A stretch of 6,361 nt of DNA from the NCBI GenBank assembly GCA_002733735.2, contig NVWT02000006.1, positions 127,713 to 134,073 of the forward strand. The letters are read 5' to 3'. Positions 1-5,521 of the stretch are shown here, piece after piece; the first letter of the stretch is position 1; each line of letters starts with the position of its first letter. Both the position numbers and the translations under genes were made by a program. The stretch is from Robiginitomaculum sp. (GTDB lineage Bacteria > Pseudomonadota > Alphaproteobacteria > Caulobacterales > Maricaulaceae). The notes below the pieces were generated by a model. It saw nothing but the letters and a program-made list of their open reading frames with translations, made no database searches and was not told the DNA's origin.

Positions 1-572
1 CTCAAAAACAAATCGACTTTGCCAATGGCCTAAACACGACTGTAAGTGAATTAATTGACTTTATAGACGCACCGCCCTCGCAGGATCGTAAGGAAAACTT
101 GCAGAAGGGCCTGTCTGCGCTCGTCGGGCGGCAATCATTTATAATCCATAGCCCGACGTTTGAGGAATTGCAGAACTCAGGCAATCTCTCTTTGATCACA
201 GACAAATATTTGCGAACTGAGATTATAAACACTTACGCTGAAATGAAACGTCACGAATTTGTCATTGAAAAGAACAATGAAACATTTGTCGATGGCGGGT
301 TTACAGCATTCATACGAGATGAAGTCGGAATGCCAATTTATCGGGAAGTAAATCAGGCGGCAGATGCACCATTCTCTGATCAACGGCTTTCCAGTCGGGG
401 TGGTGATTTTTTGATGGAACCTTCATCGCAGGAAATATGGGACCGGATTGTTCAGCAAATTGGATATCGCGCCGCTATTGCTGGAGCAAATCATCTTCAG
501 GCGACCCGTGTAATGAACTTAGCCAATCAGCTCGAAGGCAATATCGATACTTATTTGGAGGGGATCCAATAA
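1..572 (+). CDS. DUF6090-like membrane-anchored protein, C-terminal part (copy 1 of tandem array)
   Basis: The reading frame is open from the left edge (first full codon at 3) to TAA at 570-572, giving 189 residues with no start in view, so the N-terminal anchor is outside the window. The recognisable element is EELQNSGNLSLITDKYLR, followed by an I..Y pattern; this aligns with LVASGKLSELSDAQLR in copy 3 and with matching segments of copies 2 and 4. Flavobacterial DUF6090 proteins carry a similar SGNL..I...LR..I..Y element, so I place it in that general group of unknown function. It contains no cysteine, like copy 3. The end (LEGNIDTYLEGI) looks like the short amphipathic helix that also closes the other copies. 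The TTG at 99 is only an internal codon, because the same frame continues upstream with matching character. It shares one base with the next start (TAATG). Family membership is fairly sure; function is unknown. Confidence 0.8.
   Translation, partial: QKQIDFANGLNTTVSELIDFIDAPPSQDRKENLQKGLSALVGRQSFIIHSPTFEELQNSGNLSLITDKYLRTEIINTYAEMKRHEFVIEKNNETFVDGGFTAFIRDEVGMPIYREVNQAADAPFSDQRLSSRGGDFLMEPSSQEIWDRIVQQIGYRAAIAGANHLQATRVMNLANQLEGNIDTYLEGIQ
557..563 (+). promoter_or_regulatory. Ribosome binding site of copy 2
   Basis: GGAGGGG lies 8 bases before the ATG at 572. It decides that start over the upstream in-frame ATG at 437, which would lie inside copy 1. Confidence 0.75.
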
Positions 573-676
573 TGCTCCTCCGCCGCATCACAAAACACGT
601 CAAAGACCAAAACTGGTTCGCGTTCGGGCTTGATTTTTTTATTGTTGTTTTTGGTGTGTTTGTTGGTTTGCAGGTT
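572..676 (+). repeat. Array N-terminal coding repeat, unit A
   Basis: These are the first 35 codons of copy 2. At protein level the unit differs from unit C at only two residues (L2 and F18 here). At DNA level it carries several third-position changes from the other two units near its start (for example CTC, CTC and ATC codons). Confidence 0.75.
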
Positions 677-1324
677 TCCAATTGGAATGACGCGCGCCAG
701 GCTCGTGAGGACGGCGGCCAGTTCCTAGTCCAGCTTCATGATGATATTGTTCTCGCCAAAGATATGAGTAGCCGGGTACTAGATCGGCGATTGCAACGCG
801 CTGTTAATATGGTCGACGCCGCTGACGTCCTTTTTGGAAGGGTTCAGGCGACGGCGCTAACCCAAGCGCAATGCAAAGCAATATTTGCATCTTCAATATT
901 CGACATTCCCATAGCAGCATTGGGATCTTTCGATGAACTTGTGGCCTCGGGACGGGTCGCGATTATCAGCGATGCGTCGTTACGCACCGATTTGTTGGCG
1001 CTTCGGCAGATAGCAATTACGACAAGAGAGGCGATCGAGACCTATTCATTAATGGCCGCCCCTTTGGAACAGGTATTCCCTGAGGCAATTGAAAACGACG
1101 CCTATTTCGATGAGGCGCTTGGTGAAGTTCAAGCCCATATTCGGTGTAACGAGGAAGCGATGCGCTCAAATCGCGCGTTTCTCAATGCCATGAGCGTGAA
1201 TATTGACGCACAAGATGCGTTCATTCGGGATGGATTGGGAGTGTGGAAAAATCAGATTGTCGGCGTTCACAAAAAAGTGGATGCCGCGCTTGGCATTACA
1301 CATAACGAGGGACGTGCGCCATGA
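572..1324 (+). CDS. DUF6090-like single-pass membrane protein, cysteine-pair subtype (copy 2)
   Basis: This is a 250-residue protein. I start it at the ATG at 572, not at the earlier in-frame ATG at 437, because 572 has a strong ribosome binding site (557-563), overlaps the previous stop by one base, and gives an N-terminus matching copies 3 and 4. Residues 1-12 are basic (RRITKHVK), and residues 17-36 form one hydrophobic helix ending QVSNWND, so the N-terminus should be cytoplasmic and residues 40-250 periplasmic. A helical, charged stretch follows, then Cys101, the shared LVASGRVAIISDASLR motif (about 123-138) and Cys192. Cys101 and Cys192 line up with Cys101 and Cys193 of copy 4 and could form a disulfide (inference). 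The C-terminus ends in an amphipathic helix (HKKVDAALGI). Its last codons overlap copy 3 as ATGA. No enzymatic motif is visible and the function is unknown. Confidence 0.9.
   Translation: MLLRRITKHVKDQNWFAFGLDFFIVVFGVFVGLQVSNWNDARQAREDGGQFLVQLHDDIVLAKDMSSRVLDRRLQRAVNMVDAADVLFGRVQATALTQAQCKAIFASSIFDIPIAALGSFDELVASGRVAIISDASLRTDLLALRQIAITTREAIETYSLMAAPLEQVFPEAIENDAYFDEALGEVQAHIRCNEEAMRSNRAFLNAMSVNIDAQDAFIRDGLGVWKNQIVGVHKKVDAALGITHNEGRAP
1307..1312 (+). promoter_or_regulatory. Ribosome binding site of copy 3
   Basis: GAGGGA lies inside the 3' end of copy 2, 8 bases before the ATG at 1321. It supports translation by coupling or independent loading at the ATGA overlap. Confidence 0.65.
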
Positions 1325-1425
1325 TCCTGCGCCGGATAACAAAACACGTAAAAGACCAAAACTGGTTCGCGGTTGCGCTTGATTTTTTCATTGTTGTTGT
1401 GGGGATTTTGATCGCGTTTCAGATT
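1321..1425 (+). repeat. Array N-terminal coding repeat, unit B
   Basis: These are the first 35 codons of copy 3. Positions 1336-1367 are a 32-base exact match to 2046-2077 in unit C, and the first 45 bases of B and C differ at one base. The helix half of this unit is the most diverged of the three. Confidence 0.75.
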
Positions 1426-2034
1426 ACCAATTGGAATGAGGGGCGCGTTAACAAGATTAATGAGGGAAAGCTCATCCAGCGATTGGAAACGGAGTTTATC
1501 GCCCATGAAAAACTCCTGGCTATCCGTGTGGAGCGCGCCAGAGACCTAGCGATACGCTCAGGGAAATTATCTGCACTCATCCGCGCAGGGCAAGAGCCGG
1601 ATAACGAAGATTATGTTAAAGGGCTGATTTGGGCGAGCATAAGCACAACTTTTGGCGAGGCGCCGCCTATTACGTATTCAGAACTAGTGGCGTCCGGTAA
1701 ATTGTCCGAATTATCTGATGCTCAACTTCGATCCGCCCTATATAATTATGGGCGTGTCAACGCGAAATGGGAACGTGGAGACAGGACGGCATACGCCATA
1801 ACCAACGAACATTCGCAGTTTCGCAAATATCTTCATATTGTCGTGCCGCCCCCATCGGAGGAACCAGTTGATGCGACCACTATTATTCGCTCTTATGATT
1901 GGGAGAAACTGAAACAAGCGGAAGTTTCTGTTTCTACCATTGAACAATATCAGTGGAATCAATTTCTTTTCCATAGCGATGATTTAAAGGCGGTAAGAAA
2001 CATTCTTGCAGAGCTAAAAAGGGTCAAGCAATGA
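1321..2034 (+). CDS. DUF6090-like single-pass membrane protein, cysteine-free subtype (copy 3)
   Basis: This is a 237-residue protein whose ATG overlaps the stop of copy 2 (ATGA) and sits 8 bases after GAGGGA. Residues 1-17 (MILRRITKHVKDQNWFA) are identical to copy 4. The membrane helix (about 18-36, FFIVVVGILIAFQI) is followed by TNWNEGR, the closest match here to the NNWNE that follows the helix in DUF6090 proteins. Residues 40-80 are helical and rich in E, K and R. The shared motif TYSELVASGKLSELSDAQLRSALYNY spans about 118-143 when read in two parts, with SG at 125-126. It has no cysteine and has a proline patch near 176-182 (VVPPPSEEP). The end (DLKAVRNILAELKRV) is a likely amphipathic helix. 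Topology should be N-in with a periplasmic C-terminal domain. It lies third in the coupled operon and may partner its neighbours; function is unknown. Confidence 0.9.
   Translation: MILRRITKHVKDQNWFAVALDFFIVVVGILIAFQITNWNEGRVNKINEGKLIQRLETEFIAHEKLLAIRVERARDLAIRSGKLSALIRAGQEPDNEDYVKGLIWASISTTFGEAPPITYSELVASGKLSELSDAQLRSALYNYGRVNAKWERGDRTAYAITNEHSQFRKYLHIVVPPPSEEPVDATTIIRSYDWEKLKQAEVSVSTIEQYQWNQFLFHSDDLKAVRNILAELKRVKQ
2018..2023 (+). promoter_or_regulatory. Ribosome binding site of copy 4
   Basis: AAAGGG lies inside the last codons of copy 3, 7 bases before the ATG at 2031. Confidence 0.65.
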
Positions 2035-2135
2035 TCCTGCGCCGTATAACAAAACACGTAAAAGACCAAAACTGGTTTGCCGTGGGGCTTGATTTTTTTA
2101 TTGTTGTGTTTGGTGTATTTGTGGGTTTGCAGGTG
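2031..2135 (+). repeat. Array N-terminal coding repeat, unit C
   Basis: These are the first 35 codons of copy 4. The 5' half is nearly identical to unit B at DNA level, while the helix half matches unit A better at protein level, so it looks mosaic. Confidence 0.75.
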
Positions 2136-2789
2136 CAGCAATGGGCGCTTGAGCGCCAGCGGCAAAACAGTGAGGGGCAATATCTGATGCGCTTGCACGG
2201 CGAGGTCGAGCTGTTGATTGCAAGCCGGGCGAGTTATGACGAAACACGGCCAAGATTTTCGGGGCTCTTGGGGGAAGCGGTAGATATCCTCGCGAGCGGT
2301 TCAGATGACATTAAACTTACGCAGGCCCATTGCGATGCAATCGCCGGTTCGTCACATATGACGACACCGCCTGCGGATTTACCGACCATCAGGGAGCTTT
2401 TATCATCGGGACGGTTAGACCAAATTCAGTCCATAGATGTCCGCGCGGCGATTTTAGTCTATACCCAACATGTGGCGCGGGCGAGAGATTTAATCGCCGC
2501 CATATCAGATCATGCGGAGGATTTATCAAGACACTTCCCGGCCTTGATCAAGGTTCATTATGGGCCAGATCCTGACCGCACGGATCGCGTTTGGATCAAT
2601 CCGGTTTGCGACACCCTTGCCATGAGCAAAGATATAGCTTTCTTGAACGGACTTGGCCTGAATGCCTACCAATATAAAGTCTACACTGACCGCGCGGTGC
2701 TTCCCGTTAGCCGTGAGCTGGCCAAATTACACGAAACCCTCGATCAAGCTTTAGACATAAAACACGACGGGGCAGCGGCGGTGCCTTAA
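2031..2789 (+). CDS. DUF6090-like single-pass membrane protein, cysteine-pair subtype (copy 4)
   Basis: This is a 252-residue protein beginning at an ATG that overlaps the copy 3 stop (ATGA), with AAAGGG seven bases upstream. Residues 1-35 match copy 2 at 33 of 35 positions, including the whole helix DFFIVVFGVFVGLQV. After the helix it diverges: QQWALERQ replaces the usual NWN. Cys101 falls in LTQAHCDAI, against LTQAQCKAI in copy 2. The motif RELLSSGRLDQIQSIDVR follows at about 121-138, and Cys193 lies in NPVCDTLAMSKDIAFLN, against IRCNEEAMRSNRAFLN in copy 2. It ends with an amphipathic helix (LHETLDQALDI). It is therefore the closest relative of copy 2, not of the adjacent copy 3. It is the last member of the operon; a perfect hairpin starts 16 bases after its stop. 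It is likely an inner-membrane-anchored periplasmic protein of unknown role. Confidence 0.9.
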   Translation: MILRRITKHVKDQNWFAVGLDFFIVVFGVFVGLQVQQWALERQRQNSEGQYLMRLHGEVELLIASRASYDETRPRFSGLLGEAVDILASGSDDIKLTQAHCDAIAGSSHMTTPPADLPTIRELLSSGRLDQIQSIDVRAAILVYTQHVARARDLIAAISDHAEDLSRHFPALIKVHYGPDPDRTDRVWINPVCDTLAMSKDIAFLNGLGLNAYQYKVYTDRAVLPVSRELAKLHETLDQALDIKHDGAAAVP

Positions 2790-2804
2790 TTACCCGGTGC
2801 GGCC

Positions 2805-2834
2805 ATAATACCGCGAAAATCTTCGCGGTATTAT
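2805..2834 (+). terminator. Perfect hairpin after the tandem array
   Basis: ATAATACCGCGAA (2805-2817) and TTCGCGGTATTAT (2822-2834) are exact reverse complements, giving a 13-bp stem with the 4-base loop AATC. It begins 16 bases after the stop of copy 4. There is no clear T run after it (TCCCATTGG follows), so it may act as a terminator with a poor U tract or as a transcript-end stabiliser. The rest of the gap to 2942 shows no convincing promoter. Confidence 0.55.
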
Positions 2835-2942
2835 TCCCATTGGCCTGCAATCGCACATTTGCTCGCTTGAACAATTTGTGACGGGCACGATCAAGCAGAA
2901 AAAACAATCTTCTACCAACGTTAATGACAGGCTCTATAGCCA

Positions 2943-4298
2943 ATGATACTATGCGGCATGAAAGAGATATTCACCGCGCTAAATATTCATAACAATTATA
3001 CGGTTTCGGGTACAAAAACACTTCCCTCACGATATTCTGTCAGCCAATTAGCCAGCTATTGCCTTGCCGCAGTTGGCATTTCGATCTCGAACTTGATAGA
3101 AAAAACCGGACTTAAAAACCACAGGCCGTCCGTGGAAGTAAATAGCCGGCTTGCTTCATTATGGTTTGGGCAATCGATCCAGCCGATTAACTGGCAAATG
3201 CCGCCACTTTGGGATGCAATCGCCGGTGATTATAAATGTCGCGATGGCTGGATTAAATTGCACACCAATTTACCACACCATCGCCAAGCAGCATTGCAAG
3301 TATTATCCTGTAAGGCAGATAGAGCCGATGTAACCGAGGCAGTCAAAAGCTGGAATGCCGACGATTTGGAGGCCGCAATAGTTCAAGAAAATGGTGTTGC
3401 CGCAAGGATGCGCAGCCATGAGGATTGGCAAACCCACCCACAAGGAAAAGCCGTTGCAGCCGAGCCTTTGATCATCAAAAAGCAAACCAGAAAAGCCACG
3501 ATTAACAACTGGCAAGCCACCATTGAACAACCATTATCTGGCTTACAAGTTTTGGATTTAACCCGGGTTCTTGCAGGGCCAGTGGCAACCAGAACCCTTG
3601 CCGGCTTTGGCGCAAATGTATTGCGAATTGATCCACCAAATTGGTGCGAAGCAAACATTGTACCCGACATTACGCTGGGTAAAAAATGCTGCCGCTTGGA
3701 TTTACACAACAAACAACACCGCATAATTTTTGAGCAATTACTTAACCAAGCCGATGTGCTGGTGCATGGATTTCGCCCCGATGCACTAGACCTACTTGGT
3801 TATGATCAGAAAGTCAGATCAAATATTGCACCAAACCTTATTGAGGTCTCGTTAAACGCTTATGGCTGGAGCGGGCCATGGGCAAAACGCCGTGGATTTG
3901 ACAGCTTGGTGCAAATGAGTTGCGGAATTGCTGAAGCAGGTATGAGTTGGGCGCACAAGAACAAGCCAACACCACTACCAGTACAAGCACTTGATCATGC
4001 CACTGGATATTTGATGGCGGCGGCTGTTATTACGGCGCTAACCGATGCCATTGACGGTAAAGGCATAACAAATAGCAGGCTTTCATTAGCCAGAACCGCG
4101 AAATTATTGATGGAACATCCGCAATCCGAGCCTGGAAATTTGAGTTTGCAGCCACAAGCAGACGACTTTTGCAGTGAAATTGAGCAAACTACGTGGGGAC
4201 AAGCATTGCGATTGCGCGCGCCTATCAAAATAAAAGGTACGCATATGAACTGGTTGCAGCCAAGTTGCGAGTTGGGGTCTTCAGAGGCAGAATTTTAG
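2943..4298 (+). CDS. CaiB/BaiF family (family III) CoA-transferase, permuted-looking type
   Basis: This 451-residue protein would move CoA between an acyl-CoA and a free acid in the cytoplasm; the substrate cannot be read from sequence. Residues 200-231 carry the typical class III opening (GLQVLDLTRVLAGPVATRTL, then FGANVLRIDPP). GFD at 318-320 precedes PVQALDHATGYLMA, where Asp351 is at the spacing and context of the family's catalytic aspartate (Asp169 in formyl-CoA transferase). The N-terminal part holds PLWDAIAGDYKCRDGWIKLH (88-107) and an EDWQTHPQG segment (160-168). These resemble the small-domain elements that normally follow the Rossmann part, so the order looks swapped. From memory, a group of about 450-470 aa alphaproteobacterial CoA-transferases shares this layout and the ALDHATGYLM motif, so I judge it intact. 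The start is uncertain: ATG 2943 or ATG 2958 (Met6), neither with a strong ribosome binding site. It stands alone on the plus strand and is probably a single-gene unit. Confidence 0.88.
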   Translation: MILCGMKEIFTALNIHNNYTVSGTKTLPSRYSVSQLASYCLAAVGISISNLIEKTGLKNHRPSVEVNSRLASLWFGQSIQPINWQMPPLWDAIAGDYKCRDGWIKLHTNLPHHRQAALQVLSCKADRADVTEAVKSWNADDLEAAIVQENGVAARMRSHEDWQTHPQGKAVAAEPLIIKKQTRKATINNWQATIEQPLSGLQVLDLTRVLAGPVATRTLAGFGANVLRIDPPNWCEANIVPDITLGKKCCRLDLHNKQHRIIFEQLLNQADVLVHGFRPDALDLLGYDQKVRSNIAPNLIEVSLNAYGWSGPWAKRRGFDSLVQMSCGIAEAGMSWAHKNKPTPLPVQALDHATGYLMAAAVITALTDAIDGKGITNSRLSLARTAKLLMEHPQSEPGNLSLQPQADDFCSEIEQTTWGQALRLRAPIKIKGTHMNWLQPSCELGSSEAEF

Positions 4299-4318
4299 GA
4301 TGCTATTTTAAGGCACAT

Positions 4319-4348
4319 AAAAAGGCCGGAGGGATTACCCCCGACCTT
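4319..4348 (-). terminator. Intrinsic terminator between convergent genes, best on minus strand
   Basis: The arms 4322-4333 and 4338-4348 pair around the loop ATTA (4334-4337), with one bulged base at 4330. Position 4326 against 4344 is C.A in a plus-strand RNA but a G.U wobble in a minus-strand RNA. The minus-strand stem is followed directly by TTTTT (complement of 4319-4323). On the plus strand a looser T-rich stretch follows (4355-4379). It most likely ends the minus-strand unit and may also stop the CoA-transferase transcript. Confidence 0.75.
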
Positions 4349-4389
4349 GAACTAGTTTTGTAATTTTATTGTTGTTTTTGGCGCATGAC

Positions 4390-4650
4390 TTAGTTTACCA
4401 AGCCTTCGCGCATGGAAAATTCACCTCGACTAATACGATCCGGTAAACGCCGAGACATTTCCGCGACCAGTTCTTCACCATAGACATCAATAAGATCAGC
4501 CAATGCTGCAAAAATAGCAGAAGTAGCAATGGTTTCTGGCGAACAACCTTTGCTCAAGGCCTGATCCCAAGCTATCAGGATCATGTCCAGAGCTGTAGAT
4601 TTTTGTTCGTCCTTATTAAGACGTTCAGATATCGTTACGTCGGTTGTCAT
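4390..4650 (-). CDS. Small conserved-type hypothetical protein, 86 aa
   Basis: This is a small soluble protein without signal peptide or membrane helix. Its core (about 20-75) is helical: a helix around AWDQALSKGCSPE (28-39), a hydrophobic helix SAIFAALADLIDVYGEELVAEM (44-65, given here as its pattern), then RRLPDRISRGEF (68-79). I have a memory of similar short alphaproteobacterial hypotheticals with AWD..L..G and LPxRIxxGEF, but no function for them. I place the start at the ATG at 4650-4648 because GAGAAG lies 5 bases before it; the upstream GTG at 4656-4654 overlaps that site. It is the last gene of the minus-strand group, 65 bases after the secreted protein and just before the terminator. 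A cytosolic accessory or regulatory role is only a guess. Confidence 0.75.
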   Translation of the reverse strand: MTTDVTISERLNKDEQKSTALDMILIAWDQALSKGCSPETIATSAIFAALADLIDVYGEELVAEMSRRLPDRISRGEFSMREGLVN

Positions 4651-4655
4651 CACCA

Positions 4656-4661
4656 CTTCTC
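4656..4661 (-). promoter_or_regulatory. Ribosome binding site deciding the 86-aa start
   Basis: GAGAAG (minus strand) lies 5 bases before the ATG at 4650. A start at GTG 4656 would fall on the site itself, so the shorter product is preferred. Confidence 0.5.
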
Positions 4662-4715
4662 ACGAAAAACCATTCCAATGGGCAGGTTGTCCCCGCCTCT
4701 GGGTAATCTTATAGC

Positions 4716-5102
4716 TCACTTGAGATAAGGATCAGCTAAACTATCCGATAAAATTCTACCTTGTTTTGAAATGGTTTGTAATTGCTGTTTGCTAACAGTA
4801 TCGCAACTATAAAATCTCCGCTGTTGATTTTGGTATCCCGAATTGAACTCAGATACTAAATTTCTACGCAACCGATAATGCGGGCTTTCCAGCTCTAGCA
4901 ATTCGACCATGGCATCACGCCAAGTCTGGGTGTTTTTACCTTCACACAAAACGCTTAAATAATGACTTGCACCCAACACCCAAGCAAGGTCGCCTAAAAT
5001 CACAGAGGTTTCTGGCGGACGATCAACTTGCATCTGTTGCTGTGCAGAAACCTGATTGGCACCAACGCCCAACAGAATTATAAAAACCAATAATCGGATC
5101 AA
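4716..5102 (-). CDS. TIGR02301-family-like secreted protein
   Basis: This 128-residue protein has a clear Sec signal peptide: a hydrophobic core at about 3-16 and a VSA|QQ cleavage site near residues 20-21, so the mature protein is periplasmic. The mature part carries GDLAWVLGASHYLSVLC (37-53), TWRDAMVELLELE (60-72), FNSGYQNQQRRFYSC (86-100) and a C-terminal helix QGRILSDSLADPY. This order (LG..HYL..LC, WR..M..LL..E, FN.GY......C) is what I recall of TIGR02301, a family of unknown function in Alphaproteobacteria. Cys53 and Cys100 are the only cysteines and probably form a disulfide. The start is TTG at 5102-5100, overlapping the stop of the upstream gene as TTGA. No ATG alternative preserves the signal peptide, and translation is probably coupled to the upstream gene. 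Length is in the expected range; physiological role is unknown. Confidence 0.8.
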   Translation of the reverse strand: MIRLLVFIILLGVGANQVSAQQQMQVDRPPETSVILGDLAWVLGASHYLSVLCEGKNTQTWRDAMVELLELESPHYRLRRNLVSEFNSGYQNQQRRFYSCDTVSKQQLQTISKQGRILSDSLADPYLK

Positions 5103-5284
5103 TATCTATACCGTCGTCTGACATGGGTTAATGACCAGACAAAGGCGATGATCCAAAACAATCCCGTCCAGCCAAGCAACAAAGTCAAAAAGAAGATAGC
5201 CATTGTGTCTTGATGCCCGCGCACCAGAGCAATGATCCAAGGCAAAAAGTAAAATATACTAGGCAATAAAATGATTTCCATCAT
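5099..5284 (-). CDS. Superinfection immunity family-like small membrane protein
   Basis: This 61-residue protein is almost entirely membrane: helix 1 at about 4-21 (PSIFYFLPWIIALV), a short loop RGHQDT, helix 2 at about 28-51 (MAIFFLTLLLGWTGLFWIIAFVWSL), and a basic tail VRRRYRY. LPWIIAL.RGH followed by LLLGWTGL.WI.A.VW matches the pattern of the Pfam superinfection immunity family (PF14373), named after phage T4 Imm, which blocks DNA entry by a second phage. Chromosomal members are widespread and mostly untested, so the name should not be read as a proven phage-defence role. Two adjacent ATGs (5284 and 5281) are possible; the GAAAG upstream gives better spacing for the second. Its TGA overlaps the TTG start of the secreted protein, so the pair is likely co-produced. 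Confidence 0.75.
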   Translation of the reverse strand: MMEIILLPSIFYFLPWIIALVRGHQDTMAIFFLTLLLGWTGLFWIIAFVWSLTHVRRRYRY

Positions 5285-5331
5285 CGTTCTTTCAAAATCT
5301 ATTGCCCCACAGCAAGATTAATATAGACATT

Positions 5332-5385
5332 AAAACCGGCTTTGTCTAATTCGGAGCATAGCTAGCAAAAGTGGGTACCGGTTTT
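5332..5385. repeat. Small inverted-repeat element, possibly dispersed
   Basis: AAAACCGG (5332-5339) and CCGGTTTT (5378-5385) form an 8-bp inverted repeat. A direct echo (ACCGGCTTTGTC against ACCGGTTTTGTC) overlaps both ends, and GCTAGC lies between. The minus-strand pattern of GGTACCCACTTTTGCTAGC next to AAACCGG resembles short interspersed repeats I remember from Rhizobiales genomes; that resemblance is unverified. Confidence 0.4.
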
Positions 5386-5418
5386 GTCCAGTGCTTGTCC
5401 ATCATAACTGCTACGCAG

Positions 5419-5430
5419 CACCTTAAGGTG
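5419..5430. repeat. 12-bp perfect palindrome
   Basis: CACCTTAAGGTG is its own reverse complement. It lies next to another short hairpin (CTGC-TAC-GCAG, 5409-5419) in the 239-base gap between two minus-strand genes. It could be a binding site for a dimeric regulator or part of a repeat. Confidence 0.35.
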
Positions 5431-5521
5431 AGGACGGGATCAGAATTGGCTTTAATGATTTTGTTTTGCGGCAATGCCAAGGCTCATCACTGCGGTTTAT
5501 ATCTATCCCGTCCATTGCCAT
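5423..5521 (-). CDS. Possible 32-aa small ORF in the repeat segment
   Basis: An ATG at 5521-5519 starts two bases after the stop of the 209-aa gene and runs 32 codons to TAA at 5425-5423. The product begins MAMDGIDINRSDEPWHCRKT and ends in a basic, proline-containing tail (LKPILIPSSP). The tight spacing favours translation by coupling. Against it, there is no good ribosome binding site and the ORF lies across the 9-bp inverted repeats, so it may be a chance frame in a repeat or the relic of a longer gene. I do not recognise a family. Confidence 0.25.
   Translation of the reverse strand: MAMDGIDINRSDEPWHCRKTKSLKPILIPSSP
5432..5513. repeat. 82-bp segment bounded by 9-bp inverted repeats
   Basis: GGACGGGAT (5432-5440) and ATCCCGTCC (5505-5513) are exact reverse complements, and inside them TTGGC (5446-5450) pairs with GCCAA (5476-5480). 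The layout is like a small mobile or palindromic insertion, though no target-site duplication is obvious. It lies just after the stop of the 209-aa gene and before the immunity-like gene. Confidence 0.35.

Noticed and set aside
99..101. TTG at 99 as the start of copy 1
   Set aside because: The frame is open to the window edge and the upstream residues look coding, so this is an internal leucine codon.
437..571. Longer N-terminus for copy 2 starting at ATG 437
   Set aside because: It would overlap copy 1 by 136 bases, lacks resemblance to the family, and the ATG at 572 has the strong ribosome binding site and the conserved N-terminus.
1267..2198. Minus-strand frames opposite the array (1267-1506 and 1959-2198)
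   Set aside because: They share a repeated segment only because they are antisense to the conserved N-terminal repeats; composition is not protein-like and the plus-strand genes explain the region.
2867..2895. TTGAAC near 2867 as a -35 box for the CoA-transferase gene
   Set aside because: No acceptable -10 hexamer lies at the right distance.
3383..3724. 113-aa minus-strand frame inside the CoA-transferase
   Set aside because: It is cysteine-rich shadow sequence opposite a well-supported enzyme.
4681..4697. Short hairpin (GGCAGG/CCCGCC) downstream of the TIGR02301-like gene
   Set aside because: The stem is 6 bp with a wobble and has no adjacent T run, so it is too weak to call a terminator.
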